Numbered from the stretch's first letter, positions 1 through 9,414 are shown. The stretch: 14,245 bases of DNA from Acanthamoeba sp. SK_2022b (GCA_027943245.1 JANDJZ010001030.1:1-14245); one strand, 5' to 3'. Program-made: numbers and translations. Notes: a model not told the origin generated them from the sequence alone.

Positions 1-620
1 CAAACCGGGCCAGACGACGCATCGCAACGTGGGCAACACGGTGGCGTGGTCAGAAAGGCTACCTGAAAACCTGAAAACAAAGATTGTGGATTTTCTGGCT
101 TGTACTGATAGCTAGAAGCCTTCTAACCGGGCCAAACGACGCCTCGCAACGTGGGCAACACGATGGCATGGTCAGAAAGGCTAAAAGCGAGCAGCATTAT
201 TCGAGATTGGGCTGAAATCAATCTGAAAATAAAGATTGTGGTTTTTCTGGCTTGTACTGATAGCTAGAAGCCTTCTAACCGGGCCAAACCACGCCTCGCA
301 ACGTGGGCAACACGATGGCATGGTCAGAAAGGCCAAAAGCTGACATTCGTATCTGAAAATGGGCTGATATCAGAGCGAAAAACAAAGATTGTGGTTTTTC
401 TCGCTTGTACAGATAGCTAGAAGCGTTCTAACCGGGCCAAACGACGCCTCAGAACGCGGGCAACACGCTGGCATGGTCAGATAGGCCAAAAGCTTGCAGC
501 AAAAATTCGAGTATTGAAAATTGGGTTGAAATCGGACCTAAAAACAAAGATTGTGGTTTTTCTCGCTTGTACAGATAGCTAGAAGCGTTCTAACCGGGCC
601 AAACGACGCCTCTCAACGAG
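1..620. repeat. ~152-bp satellite, four units plus a fragment, cut by the window edge
   Basis: The word ACCGGGCC recurs at 4, 126, 278, 431 and 593, giving unit lengths of 122, 152, 153 and 162 bp. Each unit opens with a conserved block (ACCGGGCCAAACGACGCCTC, then GCAACGTGGGCAACACG and ATGGCATGGTCAGAAAGG). A variable stretch follows, then a conserved tail (AAAGATTGTGG, TTTTTCT, GCTTGTAC, GATAGCTAGAAG). Almost all length change lies in the variable stretch; the first unit lacks about 30 bp of it. The tails fall into two types: units 1-2 read CTGGCTTGTACTGATAG and AGCCTTCT, units 3-4 read CTCGCTTGTACAGATAG and AGCGTTCT. The fifth copy breaks off near 620. No open frame or RNA fold I recognise is conserved across copies, so I call it satellite DNA. 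The array may continue left of the window. Confidence 0.9.
113..125. other. Dyad at the satellite unit junction
   Basis: TAGAAG-C-CTTCTA is a 13-base inverted repeat that closes unit 1 and recurs at 265-277. In the next two units it is weakened to TAGAA-GCG-TTCTA (418-430 and 580-592). It sits at the boundary between repeat units, where many satellites carry short dyads. No function can be claimed. Confidence 0.6.
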
Positions 621-658
621 AGAAACACAAGGGTGCATAGGAATCCAGTGATAAACAT

Positions 659-742
659 GGTAACCTAGGAAACGCATATGGTTACCTAGAACACATAGTT
701 GGTAACCTAGGAAACGCATAGTGTAACCTAGGATACACATTG
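659..742. repeat. Four 21-bp tandem units centred on CCTAGG
   Basis: Units begin at 659, 680, 701 and 722, exactly 21 bp apart. The core is GGTAACCTAGGAAACGCATA. Units 1 and 3 are nearly identical, while units 2 and 4 differ at several positions. The CCTAGG palindrome is intact in units 1, 3 and 4. The 36 bp between the satellite and this array (623-658) are unique and featureless. The same GTAACCTAGGA word appears again at 1972-1982, and the CATATGG of unit 1 resembles the larger array at 2005-2453, so the two 21-bp arrays may share an ancestor. Confidence 0.88.
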
Positions 743-1660
743 ATTTTCTGTCGAATTTCTTTTGATTTTCTTTTGATTTTCTTTTGAATTTCTCTTGAAT
801 TTCTTTTTGTTTTCTCTTGATTTTCTTTTGAATTTCTTTTGAATTTCTTTTGATTTTCTCTTGATTTTCTTTTTGTTTTCTCTTGATTTTCTCTTGATTT
901 TCTTTTGATTTTCTCTTGAATTTCTTTTGATTTTCTTTTGAGTTTCTTTTGATTTTCTCTTGAATTTCTCTTGAATTTCTTTTTGTTTTCTCTTGATTTT
1001 CTTTTGATTTTCTTTTGAATTTCTCTTGAATATCTCTTGATTTTCTCTTGATTTTCTTTTTATTTTCTCTTGAATTTCTCTTGAATTTCTTTTGAATTTC
1101 TTTTGAATTTCTTTTGATTTTCTCTTGATTTCTTTTTATTTTCTCTTGATTTTCTTTTGAATTTCTTTTGAATTTCTTTTTATTTGCTTGATTTTCTTTT
1201 TGTTTTCTCTTTATTTTCTTATGATTTTCTTTTGAATTTCTCTATATTTTCTTATGAATTTCTCTTTATTTTCTTATGAATTTCTCTTTATTTTCTTTTT
1301 ATTTTCTTTTTGTTTTCTTTTTGTTTTCTCTTTATTTTCACTTTATTTTCTTATGAATATCTTTTTTTTTCTTTTTATTTTCTTTTTATTTTCTTTTTAT
1401 TTTCTTTTTGTTTTCTTTTAATTTTCTCTTAATTTTCTTTTTATGTTCTTGTAAATTCCTTTTGATTTCTTTTGATTTCTTTTTATTTTCTTGTAAATTC
1501 CTTTTGATTTTTTTGATTTTCTTTTATTTTCCTTTTATTTTCTTTTGAATTTCTTTTCATTAACTTTTAATTTCTTTTTGAAATTCTTAAAAACATTTCC
1601 TTTTTGTTTTCTTTTAAATTTCTTTTTATTTTATTTTAATTTGTATTTTGTTTTATTTTA
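743..1660. repeat. 11-bp T-rich minisatellite, about 80 units
   Basis: Variants of ATTTTCTTTTG and AATTTCTCTTG follow each other every 11 bp. From 743 to about 1190 most units keep a G or GA spacer between pyrimidine runs. From about 1200 the spacer turns to TTTTATTTTC or TTATGAATTTC, and beyond about 1440 the phase breaks up into plain T-rich DNA. The + strand is almost pure pyrimidine plus A. An 11-bp spacing of T-tracts is close to one helical turn, so curvature is expected. It contains no gene. The right boundary is approximate because the repeat fades rather than ends. Confidence 0.88.
1234..1299. repeat. 22-bp higher-order unit inside the T-rich array
   Basis: Three consecutive 22-bp blocks begin with GAATTTCTCT at 1234, 1256 and 1278 and continue with (A/T)TATTTTCTTAT or its variant. 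Each is a dimer of the 11-bp unit, so a two-unit block was amplified locally after the units had diverged. Confidence 0.75.
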
Positions 1661-1946
1661 TTTTGTTTTATATTGTTTTAAGAATTGATAATTTCTTTTA
1701 TTTAATTAAAATAATTTATACAATTATTTGTATGCACAAATTTAATTAATTAGTTTACTCTCTCCCAATTCCGAGTGTGACCAGGGCCAGTTCTTCTTGC
1801 TTTTCTTGGGACTATCTTGCCTGTTTGCCACAATATCAAGTAACTATATATTTAGTAATATATAATTATATTTTATTTTATTAAATTTTGTAATTACTCA
1901 GTATTTTATGTTGTGTTATGTTATGGTGTTGTGGTTTATGACATTC
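1661..1946. other. AT-rich non-repetitive spacer, no gene seen
   Basis: A strongly AT-rich stretch (TTTAATTAATTAG, ATATATTTAGTAATATATAATTATA) surrounds a short more mixed section at about 1757-1840. I see no open frame of note, no RNA gene and no clear repeat. It separates the T-rich 11-bp array from the 21-bp/62-bp array. Confidence 0.6.
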
Positions 1947-1974
1947 ACTGGTATTTCACTAGTACCAAATCGTA

Positions 1975-2003
1975 ACCTAGGAGGCCATTAGTCACTCCTA
2001 GGT
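1975..2003. other. Inverted repeat at the left edge of the 62-bp array
   Basis: ACCTAGGAG (1975-1983) and CTCCTAGGT (1995-2003) are perfect 9-bp complementary arms around an 11-base spacer. Each arm also contains the self-complementary CCTAGG. The dyad lies immediately before the first regular monomer of the array and shares GTAACCTAGGA with the 21-bp array at 659-742. Confidence 0.75.
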
Positions 2004-2021
2004 CACCATATGGTAGATCAC

Positions 2022-2039
2022 CAGTACCATATGGTACTG
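2022..2039. other. 18-bp perfect palindrome in the A/B junction
   Basis: CAGTACCATATGGTACTG reads the same on both strands. It is formed where the end of an A monomer meets the start of a B monomer. Shorter versions (ACCATATGGT) recur in most A and B monomers, so the array carries a palindrome about every 21 bp and could form cruciforms. Confidence 0.85.
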
Positions 2040-2086
2040 CACTGGTAACATGTGGGAGAGCACTGTACCATATGGTATATCACTAG

Positions 2087-2100
2087 TCCCATATATGGGA
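2087..2100. other. 14-bp palindrome in a recombinant monomer
   Basis: TCCCATATATGGGA is a perfect palindrome found only in the 43-bp dimer unit. It contains CCATATATGG, which fits the CC(A/T)6GG pattern of serum-response-factor sites. It arises from fusion of a B-type start to a C-type end, so the match is probably a by-product of recombination. An imperfect version (TCCCAGATATGGGA, 2254-2267) lies in the 39-bp unit. Confidence 0.7.
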
Positions 2101-3190
2101 GCACACTGTACCATATGGTATATCACTAGTACCACATGGTACAGCACTGGTAACACATGGGAGCACACTGTACCATATGGTATATCACCAGTCCCATATG
2201 GTACAGCACTGGTAACACATGGGAGAGCACTGTACCATATGGTATATCACTAGTCCCAGATATGGGAGCTGTACCATATGGTATATCACCAGTACCATAT
2301 GGTACAGCACTAGTAATGCATGGGAGAGCACTGTACCATATGGTATATCATGAGTACCATATGGTACAGCACTAGTAACACATGGGAGAGCACTGTACTA
2401 TATGGTTTATCACTAGTACCATATGGTATAGCACTATTTGCACATGGCAGACATCATCATCACACCACATCACCTCACCATCACCACATCAGCACATCAC
2501 CGCACCATCACCACACCACAACATCACCACAACACCACTACAACATGCCCTACATGACCCACAATATGCCTACAACATCCACTACACAATGTAACCCCTG
2601 TCCAACTGCCATGTTATCCATCAAAACCTGCCCACATCACCACCTCTCACAACTACATCACCATAACATCACTAAAACACCATAACAACAGCACACTCTC
2701 AGCACCAGAAACCACAAAAACACCACAGCACAACATTACCACCACATCATAACACCACCACACACCACCACATCACCACAACATCACCACAACACCACAG
2801 CATCACCACACAAACACCACACTAACACCACAACATTACCACACCACCACAACACCACAATATCACCCACAACATCACTACACCAGCACTGCAATGACAC
2901 CACAGCATCTCCACAACAGCACCACATCACCACATCATCACCACAACAACAACACCACAACATCACCACAACACCACAACAACACCACACCACCACCACA
3001 TCACCATCACAACATCATCACCACAACAACACCACAACAACACCACCACACCACCACACAACAACACCACAACAGCAACACCACCACCACCAAACCAACA
3101 CCACCACAACACCACAACACCACCACAACACCACCACCACAACACCACAACAACACCACAACATCACCACAACCACAGCACCACCACAAC

Positions 3191-3440
3191 ATCACCACAA
3201 CCACTGCACCACATCACCACCACAACATCACCACCACAACATCACCACACCATCACCACACCATCACCACCACAACATCACCACCACAACATCACCACAA
3301 CCACAGCACCACATCACCACACCATCACCACAACACCACCACACCATCACCACCACAACATCACCACAACATCACCACAACCACAGCACCACATCACCAC
3401 ACCATCACCGCAACACCACCACACCATCACCACACCATCA
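3191..3440. repeat. 80- to 100-bp local tandem duplication
   Basis: The word ATCACCACAACCAC(A/T)GCACC starts at 3191, 3291 and 3371. Copies at 3291 and 3371 (80 bp apart) match over about 60 bp with one visible difference (CACCACAAC against CACCGCAAC). The first copy is less similar. It marks unequal exchange inside the low-complexity block. Confidence 0.65.
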
Positions 3441-3664
3441 CCACATCATCACCACAACACCACCACCACACCATAACATCACCAGCACCACACCACACCA
3501 CCACCACACCACCACATCACCACATCACCACATAACCACACAACCACACCACCACACCACCACCACAACACCACCACACCACCACCACAACACCACCACA
3601 ACACCACCACCACCACATCACCACCACAACACCACCACCACCACATCACCACACCACCACCACA

Positions 3665-3980
3665 CCACAACAACACCACCAAAACACATCACAACACCAC
3701 CACACCACCACCACAACACCACCACAACACCACCACCACCACACCACCACCACACCACCAAATCACCACATAACCACACCACCACAACACCACCACAACA
3801 CCACCACACCACCACAACCACCACCACATCACCACATCACCACACCACCACCACACCACCACCACCACAACACCACCACACCACCACAACATCACCACAT
3901 CACCACACCACCACCACACCACCACCACAACACCACTACACCACAACAACACCACCAAAACACATCACAACACCACCACA
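3665..3980. repeat. 40-bp direct repeat pair 276 bp apart
   Basis: A 40-base block containing the distinctive ACCAAAACACATCACAAC occurs at 3665-3704 and again at 3941-3980 with no visible difference. Between them the sequence is CCACCAC-rich. The pair probably marks the ends of a duplicated segment. Confidence 0.6.
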
Positions 3981-4560
3981 ACAGCATAACACAATCACAA
4001 CATCACAACAGCACAACATCACAACACCACAACACCACCACACCATCACCACACCAGCACCACCACAACATCTAAACACAACAACATCACCATGACAACG
4101 GCACAACACCACAACACCACCACAACACCACACCACACAACCACAACATCACTACACTACCACACCACTACAACATCACCACCACAACATCACCATAACA
4201 TCACCATAACACCACCACAACATCACACCACCACAACATCACCACACCAACACCATATCACCATCACTACCACCACAACAACACCACTACACCACCATAA
4301 CCACAACATCACTAAAACACCACAACATAACTACAACCATCACCACAACACCACAACATCCACAACAACATCACCACATCTGCACCACACAACCATCACC
4401 ACCACACCACTTCACCACATCACCACACCATCACAACAACACAACCACCACACCATAACACCACCACAACACCATAACACCACCACAACACCACAACACC
4501 ACCACAACACCACAACACCACCATAACACAACACCACCATAACACAACATCTCCACATCA

Positions 4561-4850
4561 CCACAACATCACCACCACACCAACACCATTACAACACCAC
4601 CACAACACAACCACCACAACATCACCACACCACCACAACATCACCACCACACCAACACCATCAAAACACCACCACAACACCACCATAACACCACCACAAC
4701 ACCACCACAACATCACCACCACATCACCACACCAAAACAACACCACACAACACCACCACAACATCACCACCACACCAACACCATCACAACACCACCACAA
4801 CACCACCACAACACCACCACAACATCACCACCACATCACCACACCAAAAC
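4561..4850. repeat. Irregular ~70- to 120-bp sub-repeats
   Basis: The phrase ACCACACCAACACCAT occurs around 4581, 4653 and 4776, and CACATCACCACACCAAAACA around 4721 and 4833. Spacings of 72, 123 and about 112 bp show repeated local duplication with length change rather than a clean array. Confidence 0.5.
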
Positions 4851-5620
4851 ACCACAACACCACCACCACAACACCACCACCACAACACCACAACATCACA
4901 ACAACAACACCACAACACCACCACCACAACACCACACCACCAGTACCACCATCACCGCAACACCACTACAACACACTCACCACAACACCACAACATCACC
5001 ACACCACCACAACACCACCACAACAACACCACAACACACCACCACCACAACACAACCACACCACCACACCACCACACCACCATCACACCACCATCACACC
5101 ACCACAACATCATCACACCACCACAACACCAGCACACCACAACACAACACCACACCACCACCACCACCACCTGACCACCACCACCTGACCACCACTACAC
5201 AAACACCAGCACATAATCACCACCACAATACCACAGCACCACGCCAGCACATAATCACCACCACAACATCACCACCACAACACCACCACACCACAACACC
5301 ACCACACATTTCCACAACATAACCACAACATCACCACAACATCAATCACAATATCACCAGACCACCACAACATCACAACAATACCACCACTACACCAGTT
5401 CAACATCACAACTACACCACAACCACTGCTACATCACCACCACACCACACCATTATCCTCACATCACCACCACACCACCTCATCATCATAACAACAACAC
5501 CACAACAACCACCACCACAACATCACCACAACAACCACCACACCATCACCACAACACCATCACAACACCACCACACCATCACCACAACACCAGCACAACA
5601 CCATCACAACACCATCACAA

Positions 5621-5707
5621 CATCGCCACATTACCACAACAACACCACAAAATAACCACCAGCACAACACCATCACAACATCATCACAACATCGCCACAT
5701 TACCACA
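5621..5707. repeat. 69-bp tandem unit, second copy interrupted
   Basis: CATCGCCACATTACCACA starts at 5621 and again at 5690, giving a 69-bp period. Beyond 5707 the second copy stops matching and resumes at 5853, after a unique segment. A 45-base block of the unit (5628-5672) reappears unchanged by eye at 5853-5897. This arrangement shows that the unique segment entered an existing repeat unit. Confidence 0.75.
5697..5707. repeat. Left 11-bp direct repeat (probable target-site duplication)
   Basis: ACATTACCACA here is repeated at 5853-5863, on the other side of the 145-bp island. In the neighbouring uninterrupted unit (from 5628) the same word occurs once and runs straight into ACAACACC. Removing the island and one copy of the word restores the uninterrupted unit. 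Confidence 0.65.
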
Positions 5708-5733
5708 CCTGGTTTTATTACTGCTGAATATAT

Positions 5734-5758
5734 TGTTGTAGACAGTTGTACTACAACA
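5734..5758. other. Stem-loop, 8-bp stem and 9-base loop
   Basis: TGTTGTAG (5734-5741) pairs perfectly with CTACAACA (5751-5758) around ACAGTTGTA. It lies inside the inserted segment. There is no T-run after it that would suggest a terminator. Confidence 0.65.
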
Positions 5759-5770
5759 TTACTCCTAAAC

Positions 5771-5786
5771 TTAAGGCATGCCTTAA
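5771..5786. other. 16-bp perfect palindrome
   Basis: TTAAGGCATGCCTTAA is identical on both strands. Seven bases downstream a second palindrome, ATGAGCTCAT (5793-5802), occurs. Both are near the middle of the inserted segment. They could be protein-binding dyads or simply structural. Confidence 0.8.
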
Positions 5787-5852
5787 TGTGCCATGAGCTC
5801 ATTAAGTCCTACCTCATTTGGTGTTCCAGAGTGACTGTTGATCAGAGTACCT

Positions 5853-8126
5853 ACATTACCACAACAACACCACAAAATAACCACCAGCACAACACCAGCA
5901 CAACACCAGCACAACACCAGCACAACAGCATCACAATCACAACACCATCACAACATCACCACAACACCACAATACCATCACAACACCATCTCCACAACAC
6001 CATCACAACACAATCATAACACCACAACATTACCACATCATCACCACATCACCACCACAACACCACCACACCAAAACACCACATCACCACAACATCACAC
6101 ACCATCACCACTACATCACACACCATCACCACAACAACATCACAACAACAACACCACCACAACATCACCAACACCACCTCACCACAACATCACACCAGCA
6201 CCACTGCAACATCACAACATCACCACAACAGCACCACCACACCAGCACCACAACACCACACCATCACCACAACACCCCACATCAACACCACACCAGCACC
6301 ACAGCACAACCACAACACCACCACACCACCAACCCATCACCCTAAAACATCACAACAACATCACCACCACAACACCACTGCAATACCACCACAACAACAC
6401 CACAACGTCACCACAAAATCACCACAACATAACATCACCACCATCACCACAACACCACTACAACACCACACCACTATACAACAACACCACCACAACACCA
6501 CAACACCACACCACAACACCACCACCCCACAACACCACAACACCACTACAACACCACTACAACACCACCACAACACCACCACAACACTACTACACCACTA
6601 CAACACCACAACACCATAACACCACACCACAACACCACCACGCCACAACACCACTACAACACCACAACACCACCACAACACTACAACACCACCACACCAA
6701 AACACCACCACAACACCACAACACCACCATCACACCACAACACCACTACAGCATCACCACAACACCACTGCAACCACACCACAACACAACAACACCACCA
6801 GAACACAACGACACCACACCACAACAAGACCAAACCACAGCACCACCACAACAACACAACAATACCACGCCACAACACTACCACCACCACACCACAACAC
6901 CATAACCACAACACCACTGCAACCACACCACAACACAACAACACCACCAGAACACAACGACACCACACCACAACAAGACCAAACCACAGCACCACCACAA
7001 CAACACAACAATACCACGCCACAACACTACCACCACCACACCACAACACCATAACCACAACACCACTGCAACCACACCACAACACAACAACACCACCAGA
7101 ACACAACGACACCACACCACAACAAGACCAAACCACAGCACCACCACAACAACACAACAATACCACGCCACAACACTACCACCACCACACCACAACACCA
7201 TAACCACAACACCACAACACCACACCACCACACCACCACACCACCACGCCACGCCACACACCACACCACCACACCACAACACCACAACACCACCACAACA
7301 CCATCACAACATTACAACAACACCACACCACAACACCATCACAGAATTACCATAACCACCACACCACCACAACATCACTGCCACAACATCACCACACCAC
7401 CACAACACCAATCCAACATTACAATACCACCACCACACCATCACACACCATCACCACACCATCACAGCATCACCAGACCATCACCAGACCATCACCACAT
7501 CATCACCACACCATCACTACAACATCACAACAACACCACAACAACTCCACACCTCCACCACAACACCACAGCACCATCACCACACCACATCACCACACAA
7601 CAACTCCACACAGCACCAGCACAACATCATCACCACAACACCACAACACCATAAGACCACCACATCATCACCACAACACCGCAATAAAATCACAACATCA
7701 ACGCCACACAACACCTCACCACCACAACAACACCACACACCATCATCACCACACCACCACAAAATCATCACAACAACACCACCACCACAACACAAGATAA
7801 CAGCACCACACTACAACAACCACCTGACCACCACCACACCACAACACAACACCACCATAACCACAACAGCACCACCAGCCACCACATCATCACCACTACA
7901 ACATCACCACCACATCACCACCACATCACCAGCACACCAATACAACAACAACATCACACAACACCGCCACAACACCACCCAACCACACGACGACAAAATG
8001 AACATTTCCACCACAAAACCACCACCACAACCCAATCTCCCAACAAGTACAAAACCACCACAACACCATAACATGGCCACACATCATCACACAACCACAT
8101 CATCACCACAACACCACACCATCTCC
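5853..8126. repeat. C/A-rich low-complexity block 2
   Basis: The same CCA/CA/ACA/TCA mosaic resumes, starting with the rest of the interrupted 69-bp unit. It includes AACACCAGC pentads at 5890-5925, a CACTACAACAC-rich stretch at 6540-6680 and the 149-bp triplication described separately. The section 7990-8070 is slightly more mixed (AAATGAACATTTCC, CCCAATCTCCC). The 355-codon open frame at 5838-6905 is a by-product of composition and starts inside the inserted segment. No gene is supported. Confidence 0.9.
6756..7215. repeat. 149-bp tandem triplication, copies identical by eye
   Basis: Units start at 6756, 6905 and 7054, and a 13-base start of a fourth follows at 7203. Landmarks such as CACTGCAACCAC, CAGAACACAACGACACC, AACAAGACCAAACC and AATACCACGCC recur exactly 149 bp apart, and reading the copies side by side I see no difference. 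Neighbouring low-complexity DNA shows constant variation, so this block is either a very recent amplification or an assembly product. No reading frame survives across units because 149 is not a multiple of three. Confidence 0.9.
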
Positions 8127-8151
8127 ACAGCTATGCTGTACTGGGGATGGT
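8118..8151. other. Hairpin at strand-switch junction 1
   Basis: ACCATCTCCA (8118-8127) can pair with TGGGGATGGT (8142-8151), with one G-T wobble. A smaller alternative stem, ACAGC-TAT-GCTGT (8127-8139), lies inside. Left of it the + strand is C/A-rich, right of it G/T-rich, so this is the point where the repeat changes orientation. Confidence 0.6.
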
Positions 8152-8382
8152 GCTGTGGTGGGGACGCTGTGGTGGTGCTGTGGCGTGGTGTTGTGGTGAT
8201 GTTGTGGTGATGTTGTGCTGTGGTGGGGATGTTGTGGTGGTGATGTGGCGGTGGTGTGGTGTTGTGGTGATGTTGTGGTGATGTTGTGGTGATGTTGTGG
8301 TAATGTGGTGGTGTTGTGGTGGTGTTATGGTGATGATGGTGTGATGTTGTGGTCTTGTTGTGATGATGGCCTAGTGGTGATG
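8132..8382 (-). repeat. Inverted segment 1 of the C/A repeat
   Basis: About 250 bp read TGTGGTGATGTTGTGGTGG on the + strand, i.e. the C/A mosaic lies on the minus strand. Both flanks carry the usual + strand orientation. It may result from an inversion or from template switching. Together with either flank it could form a long imperfect hairpin. Short T-rich interruptions such as GGTCTTGTTGTG occur near its right end. Confidence 0.85.
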
Positions 8383-8389
8383 TCACCAC
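8374..8389. other. Hairpin at strand-switch junction 2
   Basis: GTGGTGA (8374-8380) and TCACCAC (8383-8389) are perfect 7-bp arms with only two bases (TG) between them. The reversal from G/T-rich to C/A-rich happens exactly at this point. Confidence 0.75.
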
Positions 8390-9384
8390 CACCACCATAC
8401 CACCTCAACACCATAACACCACAACACCACAACACCACAACACCATCACCACATCACCACCACAACACCACAACATCATCACAACATTTCAACACCACCA
8501 CAACACCACCACCACAACTACATCACCACAACAACGCCACAACACCACTACACCATAACCACAACTACAACACCACCACTACAACACCACAGCAGCACTA
8601 CAACATCACCAAACCATCAGCACCACAACAACACATCACACTATCACCACCACCGCATTGCCACCACAACACCACAACAACACCATCACCACCACTACAA
8701 CCACCACAACATCACCACACACCACCACTACCACACCACAATACCACTACAACACAACACCACCACAACATCACCACCACTACCACCACTACATCAACAC
8801 AACACCACAGTAACACCACAACATTACCACAAAACCACAACCACAACACCACCACAACGCAACACCAGCACAACATTACAACAACACCACACCACCACAA
8901 CACCACAACAACACCATCACCACCACACCACCACACCACACAACACCACAACACCATCACCAAATCACCACCTCACCACCACCACACCACCACAACAATA
9001 CCACAACACCACAAAACCACAAAATCACCACATCACCACCACAAAACCACCACAACACACAACATATCACCACACCACCACCACAACATCATCACAACAC
9101 CACCACACCACAATATCACCACCACAACACCAAAACAACATCCCCATAACACCACCACACAGTAGCACCACCACCACATCACCACAGCGCCACAGCACCA
9201 CATCACTGCAACTTCACAACACCACACCACCACTACACCACCACAACATCACCATAACATCACCACCACAACACCACAACAACATCATCACAGCACCACA
9301 GCACCCCAACACCACATCACCACGACAACACACAACACCCCACAGCACCACCACAATACAACACACCATCACCACCATAACAAC
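8383..9384. repeat. C/A-rich low-complexity block 3
   Basis: About 1 kb of CCA/ACA/TCA mosaic in + orientation between the two inverted segments. Sub-variants include CACTACAACACCAC at 8560-8610 and CACCACTACCACCACTAC near 8770-8795. The long open frame at 8305-9165 crosses the orientation switch and therefore encodes two unrelated kinds of low-complexity peptide, which confirms it is not a gene. Confidence 0.88.
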
Positions 9385-9414
9385 ACTGTTGTGAGTTGTT
9401 CTCTAAGCAACAGT
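9385..9414. other. Hairpin at strand-switch junction 3
   Basis: ACTGTTG (9385-9391) pairs with CAACAGT (9408-9414) around a 16-base loop, TGAGTTGTTCTCTAAG. The loop is the only non-repetitive sequence nearby. It separates C/A-rich DNA on the left from G/T-rich DNA on the right. Confidence 0.7.

Larger units (their letters stand above)
1947..2453. repeat. 21-bp monomer array in a 62-bp higher-order repeat
   Basis: From 2005 the sequence divides into 22 successive monomers of three types: A (ACCATATGGTA + TATCACTAGT, 21 bp), B (ACCATATGGTA + CAGCACTGGT, 21 bp) and C (AACACATGGGAGAGCACTGT, 20 bp). The ABC order gives 62-bp units starting near 2005, 2110, 2172, 2273, 2335 and 2397. Two units are dimers, of 43 bp (2067-2109) and 39 bp (2234-2272). 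Their second monomers begin like B and end like C (CCCATAT|ATGGGAGCACACTGT and CCCAGAT|ATGGGAGCTGT). Degenerate monomers extend left to about 1947, and the last C monomer dissolves into C/A-rich DNA near 2453. Because 62 is not a multiple of three, the short open frames here overlap in different phases and are not genes. Confidence 0.9.
2454..5707. repeat. C/A-rich low-complexity block 1
   Basis: About 3.2 kb built from CCA, CA, ACA and TCA words (CACCACAACATCACCAC style) with G nearly absent from the + strand. The section 2540-2640 is more mixed (ATGCCCTACATGACCCAC and similar). Within the block are several local duplications, listed separately. Open frames on the + strand, such as 213 codons at 2894-3535 and 144 codons at 4092-4526, encode only Thr, His, Pro, Asn and Gln runs and exist because stop codons can hardly form. 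No gene is supported. Confidence 0.9.
5708..5852. mobile_element. 145-bp inserted unique segment, short non-autonomous element or filler DNA
   Basis: This segment has mixed base composition, begins CCTGGTTTTATTACTGC, ends ATCAGAGTACCT and has no similarity to the surrounding C/A mosaic. It is bounded by 11-bp direct repeats and splits a 69-bp tandem unit, which is strong evidence for insertion. It is too short to encode a protein. I see no terminal inverted repeats and no poly-A or microsatellite tail, so it does not fit a standard MITE or SINE. It is unusually rich in dyads: an 8-bp stem at 5734-5758, a 16-bp palindrome at 5771-5786 and a 10-bp palindrome at 5793-5802. Alternatives are a fragment captured during double-strand-break repair, or a truncated retroelement. 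The insertion is well supported; the class is unknown. Confidence 0.55.

Noticed and set aside
1..620. Repeat-spacer pattern suggestive of a CRISPR array
   Set aside because: The repeated part is over 100 bp, copies differ, and the setting is eukaryotic satellite DNA. There are no cas genes.
2050..2685. Overlapping short frames over the 62-bp array (VPYGIS-type repeats)
   Set aside because: The 62-bp unit shifts frame each copy, so peptides merely repeat in successive phases. There is no conserved start or end.
5838..6905. 355-codon open frame (and similar ones at 2894-3535, 4092-4526, 8305-9165, 11107-11832, 12460-13056)
   Set aside because: Products are only Thr/His/Pro/Gln/Asn runs from C/A repeats. 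Without G and with little T on the strand, stops rarely form. There are no domains, and frames break at each change of repeat phase or orientation.
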